Assembly (NCBI RefSeq): GCF_016650695.1
Contig: NZ_JAEKFH010000003.1
Location: 2,624,001-2,688,000, forward strand
DNA length: 64,000 nucleotides
Reading direction: 5' to 3'
Source: Pseudomonas sp. TH41
GTDB lineage: Bacteria; Pseudomonadota; Gammaproteobacteria; Pseudomonadales; Pseudomonadaceae
Shown here: piece after piece, positions 35,534 through 43,172 of the stretch
How the letters are laid out: the number at the start of each line of letters is the position of its first letter
Position numbering within the stretch: position 1 is the first letter of the stretch
Made by a program: the position numbers and the translations under genes
The notes under the pieces: generated by a model
The model's input: only the letters and a program-made list of their open reading frames with translations
Databases searched by the model: none
Told to the model about the DNA's origin: nothing

Positions 35534-35980
35534 ATGTCCGACCACGATATTTTGAGTGACGCCGAGCGCGAAGCGCTCAGTGCCGTCATGCTGGAGCCTG
35601 ACCTGCCGCCGCAACGGGTGCTGATCGTCGACGACGATAAAGATGCGCGTGAGCTGCTTTCAGAGATTCTTGCCCTCGACGGCATTCGTTGCCTGACCGC
35701 TGCCAGCGGTGAAACGGCACTCAAGATGTTGGACGAAAAGCCATCGATTGGCCTGGTCATCACCGATCTGCGGATGGGACATATCGATGGTCTGGACTTG
35801 ATCCGCCAAGTGCGCAATTCGGTTCGGGCGGCGATGCCGGTCATCATCGTATCCGGCGACGCCGATGTGAAAGATGCCATCACCGCCATGCACTTGAGCG
35901 TGGTGGACTTCCTGCTCAAACCCATTGATTCCGGCAAGCTGTTGGCGCTGGTCAAGCATGAGCTGGGGATGGATGTGTGA
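35534..35980 (+). CDS. Stand-alone response regulator receiver protein
   Basis: A 148-residue protein. After a 27-residue leader comes one receiver domain: acidic pocket V-D-D-D, phosphorylatable Asp in V-I-T-D-L-R-M near residue 81, a switch Ser in I-I-V-S-G-D, and Lys in L-L-K-P-I-D. There is no output domain, so it must act by protein contact or phosphotransfer. No histidine kinase is adjacent. It is divergent from the cNMP/CBS protein gene. Confidence 0.9.
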   Translation: MSDHDILSDAEREALSAVMLEPDLPPQRVLIVDDDKDARELLSEILALDGIRCLTAASGETALKMLDEKPSIGLVITDLRMGHIDGLDLIRQVRNSVRAAMPVIIVSGDADVKDAITAMHLSVVDFLLKPIDSGKLLALVKHELGMDV

Positions 35981-35987
35981 ATTGCTA

Positions 35988-36070
35988 AAAGATCGCAGCC
36001 TGCGGCAGCTCCTACAGGGAAACGCGAATCCCCTGTAGGAGCTGCCGCAGGCTGCGATCTTTTGATCTTG
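35988..36070. repeat. REP inverted pair, family B, abutting an IS element
   Basis: Two copies of the family in tail-out orientation. The second copy's conserved tail (GATCTTTTGATCTT) ends directly at the left terminal repeat of the IS3 element at 36073. Confidence 0.9.
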
Positions 36071-36103
36071 CTTGTCTAGTCCTGAAATAGGTTTACACCT
36101 GTT

Positions 36104-36904
36104 TCACCCCAACGCCCGATGCATCGCATCGGGCGTTTTGTATTTCAACGACAGGTGCGGACGCTCGCGGTTGTAGATCGATACCGACTCGCTCACCATT
36201 TTCTTCGCCTGCGTTAAATCCTGTGGTCGCTGGAGCAAAAGCTCCGTCTTCAATATCCCGTTGACCCGCTCTGCCAGGGCGTTTTGATAACAGTCGTAGC
36301 CGTCCGTCATCGAACACCTGATGCCGTGTTTTGCGTGCAGTTCCTGGTACATTCCCGAGCAATACTGGCTGCCTCTGTCCGAGTGATGAACCAGTGGCTG
36401 CTCCGTTCGACGGTGCTTCACCGCCCGGCGCAGCGCCTGCGCGACCGACTCGGTGTGCAGGCTTTCATGGACGTGATAGCCCACGATCTTTCGCGAAAAA
36501 GCATCCGTCACAAGGCTCAGATAGGCCACGCCTTCCTGAGTGGGCAGATAGGTGATGTCAGCCACCCAGACCTGTTCCGGGCCGCTGGGAACAACCTGTT
36601 CAGGCCCCGGTTTGAGCAGGTTCGGATGGCGTCGAAAGCGATGATGACTGTCGGTTGTCTTGTGATACGCCCGCTTACGGGCTACCAATAAACGCCGTTC
36701 GCGCAGAATCGAAAACAGGCGATCTCGCCCTACTTGCAGCTCAAGCAGCGGCTGACATTGCAGCAGGTAATGCAGCTTTCTAGTGCCCAACCGCGGCTGC
36801 CGCAGGCGCTTTTGCTGAACGAAATCGGCAACTTTCTGATCCAGAATCAGACGAGCAGCATCGGCGCGATTGCGTTTGTAGTAAGCCTGTCGGCTTATCC
36901 CCAT
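36104..36904 (-). CDS. IS3-family transposase OrfB (DDE integrase domain)
   Basis: A 266-residue integrase-like catalytic part. An HTH_21-type region (L-G-T-R-K-L-H-Y-L-L) precedes the DDE triad: Asp in W-V-A-D-I-T-Y-L, Asp in H-H-S-D-R-G-S-Q-Y, and Glu in A-L-A-E-R-V-N-G-I-L-K. The ATG at 36904 may not be used alone. A -1 shift at 36970-36976 joins the end of orfA to this frame through about 22 extra codons, giving the OrfAB transposase. Confidence 0.93.
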   Translation of the reverse strand: MGISRQAYYKRNRADAARLILDQKVADFVQQKRLRQPRLGTRKLHYLLQCQPLLELQVGRDRLFSILRERRLLVARKRAYHKTTDSHHRFRRHPNLLKPGPEQVVPSGPEQVWVADITYLPTQEGVAYLSLVTDAFSRKIVGYHVHESLHTESVAQALRRAVKHRRTEQPLVHHSDRGSQYCSGMYQELHAKHGIRCSMTDGYDCYQNALAERVNGILKTELLLQRPQDLTQAKKMVSESVSIYNRERPHLSLKYKTPDAMHRALG

Positions 36905-36927
36905 GAACTGGCAAGCCCTGCTGATGC

Positions 36928-37329
36928 TCAGGTTTTGGATTCGTTTTTGCGCGAGGACTTGCCGGGACGCTTTTTTACGACAGAGAGACCGTAGTCATTT
37001 TTTAAGACGTCCACGACGGCCTCGAAAAACTGCGCTTTCTGATTGGACAGCGCCAACTGCTCTTCAAGCTCTTTGATGCGCTGCTCTGGCGTTAATGGTC
37101 GGTTTTTGTCGGGCATAGACCCCATCCTCGGCGAGCCAATGTAGGTGCCGGGGCTCCAATCTTGACGACCGTGCTTGCGTAACCATGTCAGAACGGTCGT
37201 TTTGCCTTGAATCCCGTAGCGCTCCTGAGCCTCTTTATAACTCAGCTCGCCTTTTTCGACCTGGTCGACGACCGACAATTTAAAGGTCAGCGTGTAGTCT
37301 CGCTGACTACGCCTTTTTGCGGATTCCAT
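36928..37329 (-). CDS. IS3-family transposase OrfA
   Basis: A 133-residue helix-turn-helix protein (S-Y-K-E-A-Q-E-R-Y-G-I-Q-G-K-T-T-V-L-T-W-L) with a leucine-zipper-like stretch (I-K-E-L-E-E-Q-L-A-L-S-N) for multimerisation. The slippery A-AAA-AAG (codons Lys-Lys in V-V-K-K-R-P) at 36976-36970 sends some ribosomes into the orfB frame. In other IS3 elements OrfA alone regulates transposition. Confidence 0.93.
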   Translation of the reverse strand: MESAKRRSQRDYTLTFKLSVVDQVEKGELSYKEAQERYGIQGKTTVLTWLRKHGRQDWSPGTYIGSPRMGSMPDKNRPLTPEQRIKELEEQLALSNQKAQFFEAVVDVLKNDYGLSVVKKRPGKSSRKNESKT

Positions 37330-37391
37330 TACGTCCTCCTGAAAAACAGATCAGAAGGTGTAAACCTTATTCAGGACGGGACAGCTCCAAC

Positions 37392-37429
37392 AAAAAAAGG
37401 CCCTGATCTTTCGATCAGGGCCTTTTTTT
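37392..37429. terminator. Bidirectional terminator, glcB side
   Basis: GGCCCTGATC and GATCAGGGCC form a perfect 10-bp stem with loop TTTC, flanked by seven A and seven T residues, so it can end transcripts on both strands. It lies 20 bp past the glcB stop and just outside the IS element. Confidence 0.95.
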
Positions 37430-37448
37430 GTCCAGCGTCAGCGATCAG

Positions 37449-39626
37449 TTACAGGCCATTGGCAGCCTTGAACTCGCGACGACGACGGTGCAGTACCGGC
37501 TCGGTATAACCGTTCGGCTGCGTCGTGCCTTCGACCACCAGTTCGACCGCTGCCTGGAAGGCAATGTTGCTGTCGAAGTCTGGAGCCAGCGGGCGATACA
37601 GCGGGTCATTGGCGTTCTGACGGTCAACCACCGGCGCCATGCGCTTGAGGCTTTCCATCACTTGCTCTTCAGTGACGATACCGTGACGCAGCCAGTTGGC
37701 GATATGCTGGCTGGAGATACGCAGCGTTGCACGGTCTTCCATCAGGCCGACGTCGTTGATATCCGGCACTTTCGAACAGCCCACGCCTTGATCGATCCAG
37801 CGCACCACGTAGCCAAGAATGCCCTGGGCGTTGTTGTCCAGTTCGTTCTTGATCTGCTCTGCGGTCCAGCTCGGATTGACGGCCAGCGGGATGGTCAAAA
37901 TGTCGTCCACCGAGGCGCGAGCACGTTTGGCCAGTTCGGCCTGACGGGCGAACACATCGACCTTGTGGTAATGCAGCGCGTGCAGCGCAGCAGCGGTCGG
38001 CGACGGAACCCAGGCAGTGTTGGCACCGGCCAGCGGGTGAGCGATTTTCTGTTCGAGCATCGCGGCCATCAGGTCGGGCATGGCCCACATGCCTTTACCG
38101 ATCTGGGCACGACCCTGCAGGCCGGTGCTCAAACCGATATCGACGTTCCAGTTTTCGTACGCGCCGATCCACTTCTCGGCCTTCATGTCCGCCTTGCGCA
38201 CCATCGGGCCGGCTTCCATGGAGGTATGGATTTCGTCGCCCGTGCGATCGAGGAAACCGGTGTTGATGAACACCACACGCTCGCTGGCAGCCTTGATGCA
38301 GGCCTTGAGGTTGATCGTGGTACGGCGTTCCTCGTCCATGATCCCGACTTTCAGGGTGTTGCGCGGCAGGTCGAGCACGTCTTCGATGCGACCGAACAGC
38401 TCATTGGTGAACGCGGCTTCTTCCGGGCCGTGCATCTTCGGCTTCACGATGTAGACCGAGCCAGTGCGGCTGTTCTTGCGCGAGTTGTGGCCGTTGAGGC
38501 TGTGGATGGCCGCGAGGCACGTCACCAGGCCGTCGAGAATACCTTCCGGCACTTCGTTGCCATCTTTGTCGAGGATCGCGTCGATGGTCATCAGGTGACC
38601 GACGTTGCGCACGAACAACAACGAACGACCGTGCAGGCTCAGTTCTTTACCGTTGACGCCGGTGTAGGTGCGGTCGGCGTTCATGGTGCGGGTAAAGGTC
38701 TGACCGCCCTTGGAGACTTCTTCCGACAGGTCGCCCTTCATCAGGCCGAGCCAGTTGCGGTAGATCACCACTTTGTCATCAGCATCGACGGCGGCGACAG
38801 AGTCTTCGCAGTCCATGATGGTGGTCAGCGCGGCTTCCATCAGAATGTCTTTGACGCCGGCAGCATCGGTCTGGCCGACCGGAGTGTTGGCATCGATCTG
38901 GATCTCGAAATGCAGGCCGTTGTTCTTCAGCAGGATCGCGGTCGGTGCGGCTGCATCGCCATGGAAGCCGATCAGCTGAGCATCGTTGCGCAGGCCGGTG
39001 TTACTGCCTCCTTTAAGGGCGACCACCAGTTTGCCGTCAACGATCTTGTAGCCGGTGGAATCGACATGAGAGCCCGCCGCCAATGGCGCCGCTTCGTCGA
39101 GGAAAGCGCGGGCGAAGGCAATCACCTTGTCGCCACGAACCTTGTTGTAGCCTTTGCCTTTTTCCGCGCCGTCAGCTTCGCTGATCGCGTCGGTGCCGTA
39201 GAGCGCGTCGTACAGCGAACCCCAGCGGGCGTTCGAAGCATTGAGCGCGAAACGGGCATTCATCACCGGCACCACGAGCTGTGGGCCGGCCATGCGGGCG
39301 ATTTCGTCATCGACGTTTTGCGTCGTTGCCTGGAAATCGGCCGCTTCTGGCAGCAGATAACCGATGTCTTGCAAGAAGGCTTTATAAGCCACGGCGTCGT
39401 GCGCCTGGCCGGCACGGGATTGGTGCCAGCCGTCGATACGAGCCTGGAAATCATCGCGTTTGGCGAGTAGGGCTTTGTTCTTCGGCGCCAGGTCATGGAT
39501 GACCTTGTCGGCACCGGCCCAGAACTTATCGGCGGTGAGGCCGGTACCGGGAATGGCTTCGTTGTTCACGAAGTCGAACAGGACTTTGGCGACCTGCAGG
39601 CCACCGACTTGAACGTGTTCAGTCAT
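37449..39626 (-). CDS. glcB: Malate synthase G
   Basis: A 725-residue enzyme that condenses glyoxylate with acetyl-CoA to malate in the glyoxylate shunt. Typical blocks are [11 protein letters not shown] (catalytic Asp/Glu region) and [30 protein letters not shown] and the late G-V-G-C-S-K-V-P are also present. The ATG at 39626 is preferred because GAGG lies seven bases upstream. The longer frame adds four residues. No glycolate oxidase genes are adjacent. Confidence 0.96.
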   Translation of the reverse strand: MTEHVQVGGLQVAKVLFDFVNNEAIPGTGLTADKFWAGADKVIHDLAPKNKALLAKRDDFQARIDGWHQSRAGQAHDAVAYKAFLQDIGYLLPEAADFQATTQNVDDEIARMAGPQLVVPVMNARFALNASNARWGSLYDALYGTDAISEADGAEKGKGYNKVRGDKVIAFARAFLDEAAPLAAGSHVDSTGYKIVDGKLVVALKGGSNTGLRNDAQLIGFHGDAAAPTAILLKNNGLHFEIQIDANTPVGQTDAAGVKDILMEAALTTIMDCEDSVAAVDADDKVVIYRNWLGLMKGDLSEEVSKGGQTFTRTMNADRTYTGVNGKELSLHGRSLLFVRNVGHLMTIDAILDKDGNEVPEGILDGLVTCLAAIHSLNGHNSRKNSRTGSVYIVKPKMHGPEEAAFTNELFGRIEDVLDLPRNTLKVGIMDEERRTTINLKACIKAASERVVFINTGFLDRTGDEIHTSMEAGPMVRKADMKAEKWIGAYENWNVDIGLSTGLQGRAQIGKGMWAMPDLMAAMLEQKIAHPLAGANTAWVPSPTAAALHALHYHKVDVFARQAELAKRARASVDDILTIPLAVNPSWTAEQIKNELDNNAQGILGYVVRWIDQGVGCSKVPDINDVGLMEDRATLRISSQHIANWLRHGIVTEEQVMESLKRMAPVVDRQNANDPLYRPLAPDFDSNIAFQAAVELVVEGTTQPNGYTEPVLHRRRREFKAANGL

Positions 39627-39830
39627 TGCTTGCCTCACTCTGCTCAGCTATTTCGCTTTTCAGCTCTTCAAATTAACAATGAAGCCTCTGGCTATTTAAA
39701 CCACAAACCCCTTCCACCAGTACATGCCATTTCGGGCGGCTGGGATGGAACCGATCAACGGCGTTGAGGCCTTGCTGATAGGGCTTTCAGGGCTGCGACT
39801 GCGCCTATAGGCAGACATCGATCCAACGTT

Positions 39831-39858
39831 ATGTAGTGCGCGCTGCGGCATACTACAT
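39831..39858. promoter_or_regulatory. Inverted repeat between glcB and the GcvR-like gene
   Basis: ATGTAGT and ACTACAT, perfect 7-bp arms with a 14-bp GC-rich spacer, lie about 205 bp before glcB. A GCCTATAGGC palindrome sits at 39803-39812. The 559-bp gap also holds a REP pair at 40029-40094 and AT-rich sequence that should contain both promoters. Nothing coding is seen in it. Confidence 0.4.
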
Positions 39859-40028
39859 GATGAATTGCGGTTGTGAAAATTAGACTAATTACGTCGTTCT
39901 GCGACCCTGTGACGCATTGCAGTCACGCCGGGGAACGGGATGTTCTCAAAAAACTATTGGATTGTTCCAGTTAAATATAAAAACTTGTACACGATTTGTT
40001 TTCGGCAGGCTTGTTGGCGGTGATCCAA

Positions 40029-40094
40029 TCGCGAGCAAGCTCGCTCCTACAAAGGTCCGCGCAATCCCTGTGGGAGCGAGCCTGCTCGCGAAGG
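40029..40094. repeat. REP inverted pair, family A, mixed subtypes
   Basis: One arm is the GAGCAAGCTCGCTCCTAC type and the other the GGGAGCGAGCCTGCTCGC type, in tail-out orientation. Confidence 0.88.
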
Positions 40095-40185
40095 CGTCAG
40101 GAGATTCACCACAGGACCAACACGGAATCGCCCCTTGCCTATACTTGGTCTTCTATAACAAAAGTCATGACCAGAGGGCTGCGCC

Positions 40186-40704
40186 ATGGACCACCTCGTA
40201 CTCACTGTATTCGCACCGGACAAGCCTGGGCAGGTCGAGCGCATCGCCCAATGCATTGCCGAGCACGGCGGCAACTGGCTGGAAAGCCGCATGTCGCGCA
40301 TGGCCGGACAGTTCGCCGGCATTCTTCGGGTGGGCGTGCCGGCCGAGGCCTACGACGAATTGGTCGATGCCCTGCAGGCGTTGTCCGCTCAAGGCATTCG
40401 TGTGCTGATCGCTGAAAGCGGCATCGAACAATCCTGCACCTGGAAGCCGATTGCCATGGAGTTGGTCGGCAATGATCGCCCGGGCATCGTGCGTGACATT
40501 ACGCGTTTGCTCAGTGAGCAGGGGGTGAACCTGGAACGACTGGTGACCGAAGTACGGCCGGCGCCGATGAGCAGCGAGCCACTGTTTCACGCCGAAGCGA
40601 TTCTTGCCGTGCCGCTGACCTTGTCACTCGACGTGCTGCAATCACGACTGGAAACCCTGGCAGACGACTTGATGGTGGAATTGGTGCTGCGCAGCGAACC
40701 CTGA
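40186..40704 (+). CDS. GcvR-like double-ACT-domain protein
   Basis: A 172-residue protein made of two ACT domains (residues 1-80 and 88-168: L-T-V-F-A-P-D-K-P-G-Q-V and M-E-L-V-G-N-D-R-P-G-I-V). This is the layout of GcvR, the glycine cleavage system repressor partner. In E. coli GcvR binds GcvA rather than DNA. The link to glycine here is by family only. AGAGG precedes the ATG. It sits between glcB and rarD as in other pseudomonads. Confidence 0.88.
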   Translation: MDHLVLTVFAPDKPGQVERIAQCIAEHGGNWLESRMSRMAGQFAGILRVGVPAEAYDELVDALQALSAQGIRVLIAESGIEQSCTWKPIAMELVGNDRPGIVRDITRLLSEQGVNLERLVTEVRPAPMSSEPLFHAEAILAVPLTLSLDVLQSRLETLADDLMVELVLRSEP

Positions 40705-40709
40705 CAGGG

Positions 40710-40948
40710 TTATCCAAGTTATACGTGCACCTGCCTGTGGATAACCTGTAGAGACAGCCCGCCAGCCCACGCCGGCCGGGCTTCTTCAAGATCTGATCAA
40801 AAAACCATCAGTTTCAACAAGTTGCGCACAAACGCCGGGGATGACGTTGTGGATAACCTTGGGAGCGATGGTTGCAGGCCACGAGGGACGTGGCCTGTAG
40901 AGGTTTGTATGATTTTTGATCAGCTGCGGCGGCGCAGACTTATCCACG
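40710..40948. promoter_or_regulatory. Second group of DnaA boxes
   Basis: Perfect TGTGGATAA at 40736-40744 and 40848-40856, plus near matches TTATCCAAG at 40710 and TTATCCACG at 40940, the last inside the rarD 3' end. They occupy the 215-bp convergent gap, which otherwise holds nothing I can identify. Confidence 0.55.
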
Positions 40949-41807
40949 CATCGACGCTGTAAACCGCGAGACCGGCCCAGATAAAGATAAACGCCACCAA
41001 GGTGCTGGACGACAAGTGTTCGCCAAACAACAGCACGGCTTGCAACAGCACCAGCGTCGGCGCTATGTACTGGAGGAATCCAAGCGTGGTGTAGGGTAAA
41101 TGCCGTGCTGCGGCGTTGAAACACACCAGCGGCACCAGCGTGACCGGGCCAGCGGCCACCAGCCACCAGGCTTCGGACGTGGTCCAGAATTCAGGTTGAG
41201 CGCTCGCTGCCGACGGGTTGAACAACAACCAGGCGACCGCAATCGGCACCAGCATCCAGGTTTCCACCACCAGGCCAGGCAACGCCTTGACCGGTGCCTG
41301 TTTGCGGATTAAGCCGTAGAAACCAAAGGATACCGCCAGCACCAGGGACACCCACGGCAAGCTGCCGACTTGCCACACTTGTTGCGCGACGCCAATCGCC
41401 GCCAGGGCAACCGCCAACCATTGCATGCGCCGCAGCCGTTCGCCGAGGATCACCATGCCCAGCAGCACGTTCACCAGCGGGTTGATGTAGTAACCGAGGC
41501 TGGCTTCGACCATGCGCCCGTTGTTGACCGACCAGACGTAGGTCAGCCAGTTGGCGGCGATCAGCGTGCCGCTCAAGGCCAGGATCGCCAAGCGTTTCGG
41601 GTTGTCACGCAACTCGCGCCACCAGCCCGGATGCTTCCAGACCATCAGCAGCAAGGCGCCGAACAGCGCGGACCAGAGCACGCGATGGATGATGATCTCC
41701 ACGGCGGGCACGTTGGCGATGGCTTTGAAGTAAAGCGGGAACAATCCCCAGATGATGTAGGCACTCAGGCCCAGAATGTACCCGCGACGCAGGTTGGCAG
41801 CTTGCAT
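40920..41807 (-). CDS. rarD: RarD-type EamA transporter
   Basis: A 295-residue inner-membrane protein with about ten helices and the RarD start G-Y-I-L-G-L-S-A-Y-I-I-W-G-L-F-P-L-Y-F. It also shows E-I-I-I-H-R-V-L-W-S and N-W-L-T-Y-V-W-S-V-N. RarD proteins are drug/metabolite superfamily members linked to chloramphenicol sensitivity, and their true substrate is unknown. It is convergent with the GcvR-like gene. The 3' end carries a near-perfect DnaA box. Confidence 0.92.
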   Translation of the reverse strand: MQAANLRRGYILGLSAYIIWGLFPLYFKAIANVPAVEIIIHRVLWSALFGALLLMVWKHPGWWRELRDNPKRLAILALSGTLIAANWLTYVWSVNNGRMVEASLGYYINPLVNVLLGMVILGERLRRMQWLAVALAAIGVAQQVWQVGSLPWVSLVLAVSFGFYGLIRKQAPVKALPGLVVETWMLVPIAVAWLLFNPSAASAQPEFWTTSEAWWLVAAGPVTLVPLVCFNAAARHLPYTTLGFLQYIAPTLVLLQAVLLFGEHLSSSTLVAFIFIWAGLAVYSVDAWISLRRRS

Positions 41808-41873
41808 GCAGAATCCTTGCTTAGGCAGCTAACAAAGAGGGGATTGTAGGGATATTTTGCGCGATGTGTTGAT

Positions 41874-41976
41874 CCCTGTAGGAGCGAGCTTGCTCGCGAT
41901 GGACGCGAACGATAACGCGTGCTGTCTCGAAAATGCGGCGACTTCTAATTCATCGCGAGCAAGCTCGCTCCTACAA
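41874..41976. repeat. REP inverted pair, family A
   Basis: Inverted GTAGGAGCGAGCTTGCTCGC copies with a GGACGCGAACGATAACGCG loop segment, between srkA and rarD. Confidence 0.9.
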
Positions 41977-41990
41977 GGGCGGCGTGGTGG

Positions 41991-42965
41991 TTAGAAGAGT
42001 TTCAGGGGTTCTTCGTTTAGCGCGGCCAATTGCTCACGCAGCGCCAACACCTGATCCCCCCAATACCGCTCCGTACCGAACCAGGGAAAACTGTGCGGGA
42101 ACGCCGGGTCGTCCCAGCGGCGGGCCAGCCAGGCGCTGTAGTGCATCAGGCGCAACGCGCGCAGCGGCTCGATCAACGCCAATTCGCGCGGGTCGAAGTC
42201 ATGAAACTCGTTGTAGCCGTCCATCAATTCCGACAACTGGCCGAGACATTCCTGACGATCACCCGCCAGCATCATCCAGATGTCTTGCACTGCCGGGCCC
42301 ATGCGGCAGTCGTCGAGGTCGACGATGTGGAACATCTCGTCGCGGCACATCATGTTGCCGGGGTGGCAATCACCGTGCATGCGGATGTTCTGGTGTGGCG
42401 TGGCCTTGTAGACCTCTTCCACACGTTTGAGCAGGTCGCGTGCCACGGACTCGTAGGCCGGTAGCAGACTTTTGGGTACGAAATTGCCCTCAAGCAAGGT
42501 CGTCAGCGAGGCATGACCAAAATTATTCACGCCCAGCGCTTCACGGTGTTCGAACGGTTTGGTAGCGCCGACTGCGTGCAGGCGCCCGAGCAGCTGGCCC
42601 AGGCGATACAGCTGATCGAGATTGCCAGGCTCCGGCGCACGGCCACCACGGCGGGGAAACAGAGTGAAACGGAAACCGTTGTGTTCGTGCAGGCTCGCGC
42701 CGTTGTGGATCATCGGCGCGACGACGGGCACGTCGCATTCGGCGAGTTCGAAGGTGAATTGGTGCTCTTCGAGAATCGCTTCATTGGTCCAGCGCTGGGG
42801 GCGGTAGAACTTGGCAATCAGCGGCTCGGAGTCTTCGATGCCGACCTGGTAAACGCGGTTTTCGTAGCTGTTGAGTGCCAGAATGCGGGCATCGCTGAGA
42901 AAACCGATGCTTTCAACGGCATCGAGCACGAGGTCTGGGGTGAGGGTTGCAAACGGGTGGGCCAT
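41991..42965 (-). CDS. srkA: Stress response serine/threonine kinase SrkA (YihE/RdoA)
   Basis: A 324-residue kinase of the aminoglycoside-phosphotransferase fold. The ATP-binding region has L-I-A-K-F-Y-R-P near residue 60. The catalytic loop is H-G-D-C-H-P-G-N and the metal site is I-V-D-L-D-D-C. The E. coli homologue opposes stress-induced cell death and works with the Cpx response. I chose the ATG at 42965, which has AGGAG six bases upstream; the longer frame adds 13 residues. Confidence 0.92.
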   Translation of the reverse strand: MAHPFATLTPDLVLDAVESIGFLSDARILALNSYENRVYQVGIEDSEPLIAKFYRPQRWTNEAILEEHQFTFELAECDVPVVAPMIHNGASLHEHNGFRFTLFPRRGGRAPEPGNLDQLYRLGQLLGRLHAVGATKPFEHREALGVNNFGHASLTTLLEGNFVPKSLLPAYESVARDLLKRVEEVYKATPHQNIRMHGDCHPGNMMCRDEMFHIVDLDDCRMGPAVQDIWMMLAGDRQECLGQLSELMDGYNEFHDFDPRELALIEPLRALRLMHYSAWLARRWDDPAFPHSFPWFGTERYWGDQVLALREQLAALNEEPLKLF

Positions 42966-43069
42966 GCTGACTCCTGCGCGCAGCAGGCTGCCGCGTCCGG
43001 CCAAGCATGGTAGCGCAGACGGGGAGGTTTTAGTGGTTGGGCTTCATATGAGTGGTGTCTGGGCTGACG

Positions 43070-43165
43070 CTTTCGCGAGCAAGCCCGCTCCCACATTGGA
43101 TCTTGGGTGTGCACAATCTGGGGCACACAGAAGATCCAATGTGGGAGCGGGCTTGCTCGCGAAGG
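43070..43165. repeat. REP inverted pair, family A (GCGGGCTTGCTCGCGA subtype)
   Basis: Inverted copies with GGAGCGGGCTTGCTCGC arms and an internal CCAATGTGGGAG; it begins about 105 bp upstream of srkA and ends just past the phoX stop. Confidence 0.9.
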
Positions 43166-43172
43166 GGCCTTA

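Larger units (their letters stand above)
36073..37383 (-). mobile_element. Complete IS3-family insertion sequence
   Basis: A 1311-bp element. The left end (36073-36099) and the complement of the right end (37357-37383) match at 23 of 27 bases, both beginning TGTC and ending GGTTTACACC. The flanking GCT at 36070-36072 and 37384-37386 is a 3-bp target duplication. Inside are orfA and orfB with an A-AAA-AAG slippage site. All parts look intact, so it is probably active or recently inserted. Confidence 0.95.

Noticed and set aside
37428..39470. A 680-codon open frame opposite glcB
   Set aside because: Antisense shadow of malate synthase; histidine-, valine- and arginine-rich without domains.
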